Shown here piece after piece: positions 28,926 through 37,946 of a stretch of 64,000 bases of DNA (positions are counted from its first letter, which is position 1; each line of letters opens with the position of its first letter). Source of the stretch: an uncultured Rhodospirillales bacterium (GTDB lineage Bacteria; Pseudomonadota; Alphaproteobacteria; ATCC43930; CGMCC-115725); assembly GCA_903822185.1 (NCBI GenBank), contig CAIJOA010000028.1, positions 186,001-250,000 of the forward strand, in the 5' to 3' direction. Below the pieces are notes generated by a model, which saw nothing but the letters and a program-made list of their open reading frames with translations, was not told the origin of the DNA and searched no databases. Both the position numbers and the translations under genes were made by a program.

Positions 28926-31900
28926 TTATTTCGCTTTCGCCGGTGCTATCGCGATTTTGGCCAACTGCTGCAAGATGGCGCTTAAGCCGCGCAGCCTTTC
29001 GTTGGCATCTTCCCAACTCCGCATGACGAGCAAGCGCTGATCCGGGCGAAGTTTCGCCGTACCTTTTTGATCCTGCAGAAAGACGACCAAGCCGCCCGGA
29101 TTGTCGAAGCGGTTATGGCGGAACGCGATCGAAGCGCCCTTATCGCCGGCATCGACCTTCTCGATCCCCGCCTCTCGGCACAGCCGCTTGATGGCGATGA
29201 TTTCGAGAAGATTATTCACCTCTTGCGGTAATGGGCCAAACCGATCGACCAATTCGGCCGCAAAAGAATCGATCTCGCGGCGATCGACCAGTTGCGAAAT
29301 CCGACGATAAAGGCCAAGCCGCACGGGCAAATCGGCAACGTAGCCTTCCGGGATGAGTACCGGCGTGCCGATGGTGATCTGCGGCGTCCATTCGTCCTTG
29401 GCTTCGCTGATACCTTCGCTTCCGCTGCGCGCGGCGGCAACGGCCTCTTCCAACATATGCTGGTAAAGCTCAATACCGACTTCGCGGACATGACCCGATT
29501 GCTCGTCGCCCAACAGATTGCCGGCGCCGCGGATATCGAGATCATGGCTCGCCAGTTGGAAGCCGGCGCCTAACGTGTCGAGTGTCTGCATGACCTCGAG
29601 ACGTCGCTGCGCAAGCTCGCTGAGCGCCTTGTTCGGCGGTAGTGTCAAATAAGCATAGGCGCGAAGCTTGCCACGACCAATACGGCCGCGAAGCTGATAA
29701 AGCTGTGCCAGCCCAAACATATCGGCGCGATGGATGATCATCGTGTTCGCGCTGGGAATATCGAGGCCGGATTCGACGATATGCGTCGAGAGCAACACGT
29801 CGAAGGCATGTTCGTCGAACGCGGTCATAACGTCTTCGAGTTGCGACGGCGCCATCTGGCCATGAGCGACGACGATCTTCACCTCGGGCACGAGCGCACG
29901 CAACTGCGCCGTTATTTCGTCGAGATCGGTGATACGCGGCACGACATAAAAACACTGTCCGCCGCGGTGCAGTTCACGCAGTACCGCCTCGCGAATGACG
30001 ACCGGATCGTAAGGCATCACGAAGGTCCGCACGGCCAGGCGATCGACCGGCGGCGTCGCGATGATGCTCATCTCGCGCACACCGGATAGCGCCAGTTGCA
30101 AGGTACGCGGAATCGGCGTCGCCGTCAGCGTGAGGACATGGACGTTGGACTTGAGCTGTTTCAGCCGTTCTTTTTGCGTAACGCCGAAATGCTGTTCTTC
30201 ATCGACGATCAGCAGCGCCAGATTCTTGAAGGCGATGCTTTTGCTGAGGATCGCGTGGGTGCCGATGACGATATCGACCCGGCCATCAGCCAAATCCTTT
30301 TTGGTCTGGGTCGCTTGCTTGGCGGGGACCAGACGCGACAATTGCTCGACGCGCAGCGGCAGTCCGGCGAAACGTTGCTGAAAGGTGCGGAAATGCTGCC
30401 GCGCCAAAAGGGTTGTCGGCACGACCACCGCGACTTGACTGCCCGTCATTGCCGCGACGAAGGCGACACGCAACGCCACCTCGGTCTTGCCGAAACCAAC
30501 ATCGCCGCAGATAAGCCGATCCATCGGCCGACCCGAGGCCAGATCGCCAAAGGCGTCGAGAATGGCTTTATCTTGATCTTCGGTTTCGGGATAAGGGAAA
30601 CGTGCTGCGAATTCTTCGTAAGCGCCCTCGGGCGGGCTCATCGCCTCGCCCTCCTGAAGCTGGCGCTGCGCCGCGACGGCGATCAACTCGTCGGCGATGT
30701 CCTTGATGCGTTTCTTGACGCGCGACTTGCGCGATTGCCACGAAACGGAGCCCAGCCGATCGAGCTGCCCGCCCGCATCTTCGGAACCATACCGCGTCAG
30801 GATTTCGATATTTTCGACAGGGACGAACAGTTTGTCGTCGTTCGCGTACAGCACGCGCAGGCAATCATGTGGCGCGCCGCCGACCGCGAGCGTTATCAAT
30901 CCGTCATAACGGCCGACGCCGTGTTCAGCATGAACGACGAGATCGCCAACCTGTAGGGTTGAAACCTCGGCGATGAATTGGTCGTAATTATTGCGCCGCC
31001 GCTGCGGCCGGGACATCCGATCGCCCAGGATATCTTGTTCGGTAATCAGCAGCGTATCCTCAAACGCATAACCGCGTTCGATCGCCAGTACAGAGAGGCC
31101 CAGCACCGAGGGCGGCAAGTCTCGGAATTCCTGCCAGAACTCGATAGCACGGGTCTCGCCGCCGCCATGCTCGCGCAACAACGAGCCGATGCGTTCGGCC
31201 GAACCCGTGCTGTAGGCGACGATCAGCGCACGCTTGCCGCGGGCGATTTCGGCGGCGATCTGTTCATGAACCGCGTCGAAAAGATTGCGGTCGGGATTGG
31301 ATCGCGCCGTCGCAAAATCCAGCCCGGGACGTCCGCCACCATCCACCGACTCAGCGCCGGCAAAGGTAGAAAGCTGGGCCACATGGCGGGGGTAAAGACG
31401 TTGCGTCCATTCCTTCTCGTCAAGGAATAGCAGTTCGGGTGCGATCGGACGATAGACCGCGCCACCTTTGACGCCGCCCGCCTCGCGCCGCGCGGTATAG
31501 AAATCGGTGACGGCATCGAACCGTTCGGCACGGATTGATTCCGATTGGTGATCCAGCGCGATGGCCGCATCCGGCAGATAATCGAAAATGGTTTCGAGGT
31601 TTTCGTAGAACAGCGGTAGCCAATGCTCGATACCGATATAGCGATGGCCGGCGCTGATCGCCTCGTAGAGCGGATCATCGTCCGAAATCACGCCGAACAG
31701 TTCACGATAGCGGGTGCGAAAACGCTGAATGACTTGGTCGTCGAGCAAGACTTCGCTGACCGGCTTCAACACCAGCTTATCGAGCGGCCCGATCGTACGC
31801 TGCGACAAGGCGTCGAAACTGCGCATGCCGTCGATCGTATCACCGAAGAAATCGAGCCGGATCGGTGCGGCCGCGCCGGACGGAAAAAGATCGACGATGC

Positions 31901-32405
31901 CGCCGCGCACCGCGAACTCGCCCGCCTCACGCACGGTATCGTTTCGCGTATAGCCGTTGCGGCTCAGAAACGAGATCAGCCGATCAACCGGCATCGTGCC
32001 GTTGACGCCGAGGCGCAGCACGCGATCGGCGAACGCTTTGCGCGGCGGCACCCTCTGCACGGCGGCATTCATCGTGGTCAGGACGATGCGACGCCCCTCG
32101 CCCGTTTCGGCTAATTGCGTCAGCACGTCGATACGCCGGCTGATGATGCCGCCGTTCGGCGACACGCGGTCATAGGGCAGACAATCCCAGGCCGGGAATG
32201 TCAGCACCTCGATATCGGGGTAGAAGAATTGCAGCGCCTGTTGCGTGCGCGCCATCCGTCCGTCGTCGCGGCAGATATGCAGCAGCGTCTTGACGCTGCC
32301 CCGCGCAACCAAGCCGCCCAGAACGAAAGCGTCGTGACCTTCGGGCGTCGCCGCGATATCGATCTTGCCGCGCGGGCCGGTAAAGAAATCGTCGAGCGTG
32401 GTCAT
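28926..32405 (-). CDS. mfd: Transcription-repair coupling factor
   Basis: A 1159-residue Mfd, the ATP-dependent translocase that removes stalled RNA polymerase and recruits UvrA. The N-terminal UvrB-homology region is followed by the RNA polymerase-interacting domain (VGDLVVHAEHGVGRYDGL), the helicase Walker A motif CGDVGFGKTEVALR, a DEEQ box (VDEEQHFGV), the TRG segment and the C-terminal TRCF domain. Length is normal. Its ATG overlaps the sdhE stop by ATGA, so the two are translationally coupled, as is common in alphaproteobacteria. Confidence 0.97.
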   Translation of the reverse strand: MTTLDDFFTGPRGKIDIAATPEGHDAFVLGGLVARGSVKTLLHICRDDGRMARTQQALQFFYPDIEVLTFPAWDCLPYDRVSPNGGIISRRIDVLTQLAETGEGRRIVLTTMNAAVQRVPPRKAFADRVLRLGVNGTMPVDRLISFLSRNGYTRNDTVREAGEFAVRGGIVDLFPSGAAAPIRLDFFGDTIDGMRSFDALSQRTIGPLDKLVLKPVSEVLLDDQVIQRFRTRYRELFGVISDDDPLYEAISAGHRYIGIEHWLPLFYENLETIFDYLPDAAIALDHQSESIRAERFDAVTDFYTARREAGGVKGGAVYRPIAPELLFLDEKEWTQRLYPRHVAQLSTFAGAESVDGGGRPGLDFATARSNPDRNLFDAVHEQIAAEIARGKRALIVAYSTGSAERIGSLLREHGGGETRAIEFWQEFRDLPPSVLGLSVLAIERGYAFEDTLLITEQDILGDRMSRPQRRRNNYDQFIAEVSTLQVGDLVVHAEHGVGRYDGLITLAVGGAPHDCLRVLYANDDKLFVPVENIEILTRYGSEDAGGQLDRLGSVSWQSRKSRVKKRIKDIADELIAVAAQRQLQEGEAMSPPEGAYEEFAARFPYPETEDQDKAILDAFGDLASGRPMDRLICGDVGFGKTEVALRVAFVAAMTGSQVAVVVPTTLLARQHFRTFQQRFAGLPLRVEQLSRLVPAKQATQTKKDLADGRVDIVIGTHAILSKSIAFKNLALLIVDEEQHFGVTQKERLKQLKSNVHVLTLTATPIPRTLQLALSGVREMSIIATPPVDRLAVRTFVMPYDPVVIREAVLRELHRGGQCFYVVPRITDLDEITAQLRALVPEVKIVVAHGQMAPSQLEDVMTAFDEHAFDVLLSTHIVESGLDIPSANTMIIHRADMFGLAQLYQLRGRIGRGKLRAYAYLTLPPNKALSELAQRRLEVMQTLDTLGAGFQLASHDLDIRGAGNLLGDEQSGHVREVGIELYQHMLEEAVAAARSGSEGISEAKDEWTPQITIGTPVLIPEGYVADLPVRLGLYRRISQLVDRREIDSFAAELVDRFGPLPQEVNNLLEIIAIKRLCREAGIEKVDAGDKGASIAFRHNRFDNPGGLVVFLQDQKGTAKLRPDQRLLVMRSWEDANERLRGLSAILQQLAKIAIAPAKAK

Positions 32406-32671
32406 GAGGCTCCCGGGAATTGGAAGCTCAGCAGCATTTTCAGCACGCCGCTCAGCTTCTCCGCCGGCGGCGAGGCGCGGCGAGTCATCCAGTTGAAGAT
32501 GTCGCCGTCGTCTTCATTGAGCAGCGCCTCATATTGATCGAGTTGCGTGTCATCGAACCCGCCCAAATGTGCGGCCGCGAAGGCGCCCAGAAGAAGGTCG
32601 CTCTCCTTGGTGCCGCGATGATGGCTTTGATAGATCAGCCGCTTGCGGCGGTTTTCCGATGCATCGGACAT
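32402..32671 (-). CDS. sdhE: Succinate dehydrogenase flavinylation factor SdhE
   Basis: An 89-residue SdhE/Sdh5 family protein that promotes covalent attachment of FAD to succinate dehydrogenase. The conserved RRKRLIYQSHHRGTKESD stretch includes the family RGxxE-type motif (HRGTKE), and DDGDIFNWMTRR is the second conserved block. The ATG at 32671 is preceded by GGGAG; a frame to 32755 extends without support. It forms an overlapping pair with mfd. In many alphaproteobacteria recG lies directly upstream in the opposite direction; here about 3.2 kb of other genes intervene. Confidence 0.9.
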   Translation of the reverse strand: MSDASENRRKRLIYQSHHRGTKESDLLLGAFAAAHLGGFDDTQLDQYEALLNEDDGDIFNWMTRRASPPAEKLSGVLKMLLSFQFPGAS

Positions 32672-32827
32672 GAATCGACTCCCACCCGGCAGGATTCTGA
32701 CGGGCGTTTCAAAGGCTTGGGGGCTGAATGTGGCATCGCCGCCGTGGTCCGGCAAGAGCCCTCGCCAAGATGACAGCCATGCCGACGCCTGTTAAAAAGG
32801 ATGAAAGCTTAAATCACGGAGGAATTC

Positions 32828-33799
32828 ATGGCTCAAAAGCCGCGCGTCATCGCCCTGGAAGAGCATTATCTCGATAACGAAGTGAAAGCGCAGTTCTCAC
32901 CGGACGACGCGCGGGCGGGTTCCTCCAAATTCATGAGCGAGCGGCTGGCCGATTTCGGCGCGCTTCGGATCAAGGAAATGGACGAGGCCGGCATCGACAT
33001 GCAGGTCCTATCGCACGGGGCGCCCTCCGTGCAGAAGATGGATGCTGAGACGTCGGTTGCCCTCGCGCGCCGCGCCAACGACCGGCTCTATGAGGCCTGC
33101 AAAGCAAATCCCGACAGGCTCGCCGCCTTTGCCGTTTGCCCGACGCCGGACCCGAAAGCCGCCGCCGACGAACTGGAACGCACGGTCACGAAATACGGCT
33201 TCAAGGGCGCGATGATCCACGGCCTGACTAACGGCGTCTTCCACGACGATAAGCGCTTCTGGCCGCTCTATGAGCGAGCGCAGCAACTCGATGTGCCGAT
33301 CTATATTCACCCCGCCTATCCGCATCCGGCGGTGGTCGAGGCCTATTACAAAGACTACATCGCCGATTACCCGAACTTGGCCAGTTCCGCCTGGGGCTTC
33401 GGTGTCGAAACCGCGACCCAAGGCATCCGCTTCTGCTTGAGCGGCGTATTCGATGCTTATCCGAAACTGCAGATCGTTCTAGGCCATCTCGGCGAGGGCC
33501 TGCCGTTCTATCTGTGGCGCATCAACCAATCGCTCGCCCGCCCCGGCAATAAGGGCGACGCCAAGTCCTTCCGCGAAATTTTCAGCAATCATTTTTACAT
33601 TACCACCAGCGGCTTCTTCTCCGACCCGGCGCTGCAATGCTGCATCACCGAACTCGGCATCGACCGGGTGATGTTCTCGGTCGATTATCCCTTCGTCGCC
33701 AACAAACCCGGCGCGGATTGGATTCATGCCGTGTCGATGAATGCGGCCGACAAGGCAAAGATCCTCAGCGGCAATGCCGAGCGGCTGTTGAAACTGTAA
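32828..33799 (+). CDS. Amidohydrolase 2-family (ACMSD-like) metal-dependent hydrolase/decarboxylase
   Basis: A 323-residue TIM-barrel protein of the amidohydrolase_2 family, which includes aminocarboxymuconate-semialdehyde decarboxylase and gamma-resorcylate decarboxylase. Visible metal and active-site segments are ALEEHYLD near the N-terminus (ExH rather than HxH), IYIHPAYPHP, VLGHLGEG and MFSVDYPFV. The Glu-x-His form of the first motif is that of resorcylate decarboxylase-type members. GGAGGAATTC precedes the ATG. It sits in the accessory block between sdhE-mfd and recG and converges with the MetE-type gene. A decarboxylase of an aromatic acid is the best guess. Confidence 0.8.
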   Translation: MAQKPRVIALEEHYLDNEVKAQFSPDDARAGSSKFMSERLADFGALRIKEMDEAGIDMQVLSHGAPSVQKMDAETSVALARRANDRLYEACKANPDRLAAFAVCPTPDPKAAADELERTVTKYGFKGAMIHGLTNGVFHDDKRFWPLYERAQQLDVPIYIHPAYPHPAVVEAYYKDYIADYPNLASSAWGFGVETATQGIRFCLSGVFDAYPKLQIVLGHLGEGLPFYLWRINQSLARPGNKGDAKSFREIFSNHFYITTSGFFSDPALQCCITELGIDRVMFSVDYPFVANKPGADWIHAVSMNAADKAKILSGNAERLLKL

Positions 33800-33805
33800 G
33801 GCCTA

Positions 33806-34948
33806 TCAGTGGTAGCCGAGCGCCTTAGTTGCGCGCTCGGCACCATCGGCCAGCGCCTGTAACTTCGCCCAGGCGATTTGCGGATGCGACCGACCGCCGA
33901 AACCGCAATCGGCGCCGGCGATGATGTTTTCTTTTCCGACCAGATTGGCGAACCGCTGAATCCGCTGCGACACCAGCTCGGGATGCTCAATCACATCGGT
34001 TGAATGGGTGATCACGCCCGGGATGATGATCTTGCCCGGCGGCAGCTTTACTTTCTCCCAAACGTCGTATTCATGCTCGTGCCGGGCGTTGGCGCCTTCG
34101 AACGAATAAGCACCTGCTTTCACCCGCAGCATCACATCGACGAAATCGATCATCTCGATGTCGTAAGCATGTGGACCGTGCCAGCTCCCCCAGCAGAGAT
34201 GATAACGAATTTTTTCTTCCGGGATGCCGGACAACGCATGATTGAGCGCCTCGACGCGCAACAGGCATCGCTTCTTGAAAGCATCGATTCCCATCGCCAT
34301 ACCGATTCGATCCCATAAGGCCGGCAGCCACGCATCATCGACTTGGACCAAAAATCCCGCCTTAGTGATGGTCTCGTATTCGACCTTCATCGCATCGGCG
34401 ATCGCATAGAGGAATTCTTCCTCGCTGCGATAGAATTCGTTGTCGCGGTAAGGCTCGAGGCTGGCGGGCGCGGTCGTCGTCAGGAACGCTTCGGCGCCGG
34501 GTCCGATCGCCGAACGGAAGATATCGATTTCCCGCTGCAACAGCTCAATGCCGGTATAGGCAACCGGCTGGGTGCAGACGAAACTCGGACGGGCGCGGTT
34601 GATCTGGTTGCCGGGATTGAAGAACAGCGTCCCTTGCGTCGTTGCGTAATGATAGAAATCGGCGAATTCTTCGCGGTCCTTACCGCGCGCCAGCAGATGA
34701 ACGCCTTCCTTGGGCGGACGTTCCTCGAAACCGCCGAAACGATCCTCGAGATAACCGAGCCAATCGCCGCCTTTGGTATATTCGCCTTCATTGATCACAT
34801 CGAGGCCGATATCGCGCTGTTTTTGCACGACAGCGGCGACCGCGCTTTTGAGTGCCGTCTCGTAATCCGGCGCCTCTTTATCGAGGGGTGTCAGATAAGG
34901 AAGACTGCCGACATGAGTCGTCAGGATTTTGCCGGTGCTGCGTTGCAC
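33806..34948 (-). CDS. Short cobalamin-independent methionine synthase-type (MetE C-terminal) methyltransferase
   Basis: A 380-residue protein equal to the catalytic half of MetE. Zinc-ligand segments are visible: HLC around residues 250-252 (YHLCWGSWHG) and Cys349 (GADCGFGG), with a candidate glutamate in DIEMIDF between. It opens TTHVGSLPYL, a family hallmark. Full-length MetE has about 750 residues; these short forms transfer methyl groups from folate or corrinoid donors or from other methylated compounds to thiols, and many are not true methionine synthases. The FkbM-type methyltransferase gene ends 11 bp upstream of this start, suggesting cotranscription. Confidence 0.8.
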   Translation of the reverse strand: MQRSTGKILTTHVGSLPYLTPLDKEAPDYETALKSAVAAVVQKQRDIGLDVINEGEYTKGGDWLGYLEDRFGGFEERPPKEGVHLLARGKDREEFADFYHYATTQGTLFFNPGNQINRARPSFVCTQPVAYTGIELLQREIDIFRSAIGPGAEAFLTTTAPASLEPYRDNEFYRSEEEFLYAIADAMKVEYETITKAGFLVQVDDAWLPALWDRIGMAMGIDAFKKRCLLRVEALNHALSGIPEEKIRYHLCWGSWHGPHAYDIEMIDFVDVMLRVKAGAYSFEGANARHEHEYDVWEKVKLPPGKIIIPGVITHSTDVIEHPELVSQRIQRFANLVGKENIIAGADCGFGGRSHPQIAWAKLQALADGAERATKALGYH

Positions 34949-34959
34949 GAGAATCCTCC

Positions 34960-35745
34960 TTAGGCTTTTGGTTTGCGCGACGCCTTGATCTGCGGCATCA
35001 CTTCGGCGAGCCGTGCCAGCAACATATTCCGCCGATTGACCTGCGCCTTGATCAGCCCCTCGTTCTCGGATTCATTCCAGAATTGACGCAAGCGAATCTT
35101 GTCGAAGCTCTTATGCAAATAGACCGGATAGAACCAGCCGAGCGATTGATCGCGCAATCGCGCGATCGTCGTTATGTCGAACAAATCGAACCCGGCGTCG
35201 GTGATCTCGGCGTTGATATCGTGAAAATCCATCACGTCGGCTTCGCATATGATGACGCTGGTTTCGCTCAACACTTTTTTTGCGCCACGCAACGCCTGCA
35301 CCTCGGCGCCCTGCACGTCGAGCTTTATCAGATAGGGTGGCTTGAGCCCCAGTTCGGCGACGACATCGTCGAGCCGGACGGCGGGTACGAAGTCGAACCC
35401 CGTCGATAACTTGTTGAGACGATCCCAATAAAGATCGTTGGTCGGCCGAACCGAGTTCCAATAGGGGTGAACCGAGGTGGTGATTTGCAGTTCGCCCGGC
35501 TGGTCGGAAACGGCGGCAATCCGATAGGCGCCGCCAAAGACATCTTCAATCGATTTGAGCGACGGCTCGTAGAGCTTGTTCGCGTCGAGGTTGAGAGGCA
35601 CGCTATCCGGGAATAGTCCTTGCAGGTAATGCTCGACGAAGAAATGGCCGTCGGCGCAGCCCATGTCGATCACCGTCGAATAGCGCAGCCCTTTGCCGAA
35701 AAGCACCTTGAGCGTATCGAAAAATGTCCAGCTTTCTTCGGCCAT
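34960..35745 (-). CDS. FkbM-family methyltransferase
   Basis: A 261-residue S-adenosylmethionine-dependent methyltransferase. Motif I is VIDMGCADGHFF, and the FkbM segment PPYLIKLDVQGAEVQALRGAKKVL with ICEADVMDF is clear. FkbM-type enzymes often O-methylate sugars or polyketides. I use the ATG at 35745; the preceding TTG would add one residue. A minus-strand TATAAT lies at 35771-35776, within the palindrome CGCTAT-T-ATAGCG. It heads a two-gene unit with the MetE-type gene and diverges from recG. Confidence 0.8.
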   Translation of the reverse strand: MAEESWTFFDTLKVLFGKGLRYSTVIDMGCADGHFFVEHYLQGLFPDSVPLNLDANKLYEPSLKSIEDVFGGAYRIAAVSDQPGELQITTSVHPYWNSVRPTNDLYWDRLNKLSTGFDFVPAVRLDDVVAELGLKPPYLIKLDVQGAEVQALRGAKKVLSETSVIICEADVMDFHDINAEITDAGFDLFDITTIARLRDQSLGWFYPVYLHKSFDKIRLRQFWNESENEGLIKAQVNRRNMLLARLAEVMPQIKASRKPKA

Positions 35746-35766
35746 CAACCCATTCCCGTTTGCTTG

Positions 35767-35779
35767 CGCTATTATAGCG
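35767..35779 (-). promoter_or_regulatory. -10 element of the FkbM gene within a 13-bp palindrome
   Basis: On the minus strand a perfect TATAAT (35776 down to 35771) would start transcription about 15-20 nt before the FkbM ATG. The element is embedded in the palindrome CGCTAT-T-ATAGCG, which could be a repressor site. The -35 region is weak. Confidence 0.4.
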
Positions 35780-35839
35780 GAACGGCGGCCCGCGAAACCA
35801 TGCGGTTCGGTGATCGATCTTTACCCAGGAAGACTGCGC

Positions 35840-37921
35840 TTGCGTCCCGAAATCCTCTTTCCGCTGTCCGCCCCTGTCACGTCCCTGAAAGGCGTGGGAC
35901 CGCGGTTCGGTAAGCTGTTCGAGAAACTCGGCATCGAAAAGGCCGTCGATCTCCTATGGCATCGCCCGACGGGGATCATCGACCGGCGCTTTCAACCTAA
36001 GATCGCCGAGGCGCCCGACGGCATGATCGCGACCCTGACCGTCACGGTCGAGGCGCATCAGAAGCCGAGCAATCCGCGCCAGCCGTATCGTATTCGCTGC
36101 CACGACGAAACCGGCGTTATGTTTTTGGTCTTCTTTCGGGTGCAGGGCGATTACCTGGAAAAGCTGCTACCCGTCGGCACGCTGCGCATCGTCAGCGGCA
36201 AGGTCGAACATTACAACGATGTCGTCCAGATCACCCATCCCGACCACATCTTCGCGGCCGAGGCCGGCGAGACCATGCGGCTGATCGAGCCGGTCTATGG
36301 TCTGACGGCAGGCCTCGGCTTGCGCATCGTTCAGCGCGCGGTTGAGGCGGCTCTGTCGCGCGCCCCGGTTCTCCCGGAATGGCTCGACCCGGCCTATTGC
36401 GCACGCGAGAAATTCCCGACCTGGCGCGAAGCCATCGCGACCGTCCATGCGCCCGAGAGCGCCGACGATCTATCGCCGATGACGCTGGCGCGGCAACGGC
36501 TCGCCTTCGACGAACTGCTGGCCAATCAGTTGGCGCTCAGCCTGATGCGCGAGCATGTCAAACGGATCGCCGGCCGCGTCATCACCGCGCCGGGTGCGTT
36601 ACGTCGCAAAGTGATCCAATCCCTGCCCTTCAGCCTCACCCTCTCTCAAAGCGCCGCTATCGAAGAAATCCTTGCCGACATGGCGAAGCCGGCGCGCATG
36701 ATGCGGTTGCTGCAAGGCGATGTCGGTAGCGGCAAAACGGTCGTCGCGCTGGCTGCGATGCTCGACGTGGTCGAAAGCGGCGCGCAAGCGGCTCTGATGG
36801 CGCCGACAGAATTGCTTGCCCGTCAGCATTATAAGACGCTGAGCAATCTGGCAGCGAACGCTGGGGTCGAAGTCGCGCTTCTGACCGGACGCGAGAAAGG
36901 CCGCGCACGGACGGCGATCCTCGAACGGCTGGCGAGCGGTGACATCGGCATCGTCGTCGGCACGCATGCGCTGTTTTCGGAAGACGTAATTTATCAAGAC
37001 CTGGCGCTTGCGGTGATCGACGAGCAGCATCGCTTTGGCGTCGAGCAGCGTATGGCCCTCGCCGAGAAAGGTCGCGGCGTCGATATCCTGGTGATGACGG
37101 CGACGCCGATCCCGCGAACCCTAATGCTAACCGCCTACGGCGATCTCGATTCATCGCGCCTGACCGAAAAGCCCGCCGGACGGCAGCCGATCGCAACACG
37201 CACACTGCCCGCCGAACGCGTGGCCGATGTCATCGCGGCGGTCAAACGCGCCCTCGAAAGCGGCGCGAAGATTTACTGGATCTGCCCGCTGGTCGATGAA
37301 TCAGAACTGATCGACCTTAAAGCCGCGACCGAACGTTTCGAAGAATTGCAGAAAATTTTTGGTCCGCGCGTCGGTCTTGTCCATGGCAAGATGAAAGGAC
37401 CGGAGCGCGACGCGGCAATGGAGCAATTCGCCGGCAGCGGCATCGATCTTCTCGTCGCGACCACCGTGGTCGAAGTCGGCGTCGATGTGCCCGAGGCGAC
37501 GGTGATGGTCATCGAACATGCCGAACGTTTCGGCCTCGCCCAGCTTCATCAGCTGCGTGGCCGCATTGGCCGAAGCGACAAGCCGTCCGCGTGCCTGTTG
37601 CTTTACACCTCGCCCCTGAGCGCCACCGCCAAATCGCGTCTTTCAATCCTGCGCGATACTGACGATGGATTTCGCATCGCCGAGGAGGATTTGCGGTTGC
37701 GCGGCGCCGGTGAAGTTCTCGGCACACGGCAGAGCGGGATGCCCGAATTGCGGCTGGCCGATCTGGCAGTCCATGGCGAATTGCTGGCCACGGCACGCGA
37801 CGACGCGCAGCTTGTTTTGACTCGTGATCCTGAGCTTGCCACGCCACGGGGGCAGGCGCTGCGGACCCTGCTTTATCTGTTTGGCCGCGACGAAGCTGTG
37901 CGCTACATCAGATCGGGATAA
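35840..37921 (+). CDS. recG: ATP-dependent DNA helicase RecG
   Basis: A 693-residue RecG, which remodels stalled replication forks and branched DNA. The N-terminal wedge domain begins PEILFPLSAPVTSLKGVGPRFG in outline, followed by Walker A (QGDVGSGKTVVA), the DEQH box (VIDEQHRFGVEQR), the TATPIPRT motif III and the C-terminal helicase half with RGRIGRSDKP. I choose the TTG at 35840 because AGGA lies 9 nt before it and the encoded protein then has normal length; the open frame continues upstream to 35693 without a better start. The first of four binding-protein genes begins 25 bp after its stop. Confidence 0.93.
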   Translation: MRPEILFPLSAPVTSLKGVGPRFGKLFEKLGIEKAVDLLWHRPTGIIDRRFQPKIAEAPDGMIATLTVTVEAHQKPSNPRQPYRIRCHDETGVMFLVFFRVQGDYLEKLLPVGTLRIVSGKVEHYNDVVQITHPDHIFAAEAGETMRLIEPVYGLTAGLGLRIVQRAVEAALSRAPVLPEWLDPAYCAREKFPTWREAIATVHAPESADDLSPMTLARQRLAFDELLANQLALSLMREHVKRIAGRVITAPGALRRKVIQSLPFSLTLSQSAAIEEILADMAKPARMMRLLQGDVGSGKTVVALAAMLDVVESGAQAALMAPTELLARQHYKTLSNLAANAGVEVALLTGREKGRARTAILERLASGDIGIVVGTHALFSEDVIYQDLALAVIDEQHRFGVEQRMALAEKGRGVDILVMTATPIPRTLMLTAYGDLDSSRLTEKPAGRQPIATRTLPAERVADVIAAVKRALESGAKIYWICPLVDESELIDLKAATERFEELQKIFGPRVGLVHGKMKGPERDAAMEQFAGSGIDLLVATTVVEVGVDVPEATVMVIEHAERFGLAQLHQLRGRIGRSDKPSACLLLYTSPLSATAKSRLSILRDTDDGFRIAEEDLRLRGAGEVLGTRQSGMPELRLADLAVHGELLATARDDAQLVLTRDPELATPRGQALRTLLYLFGRDEAVRYIRSG

Positions 37922-37946
37922 GACTTATCGTCCGGGAGGAAAATCG

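Noticed and set aside
34949-34959. SAM or cobalamin riboswitch before the MetE-type gene
   Set aside because: Only 11 bp separate it from the upstream FkbM gene; there is no room for a riboswitch.
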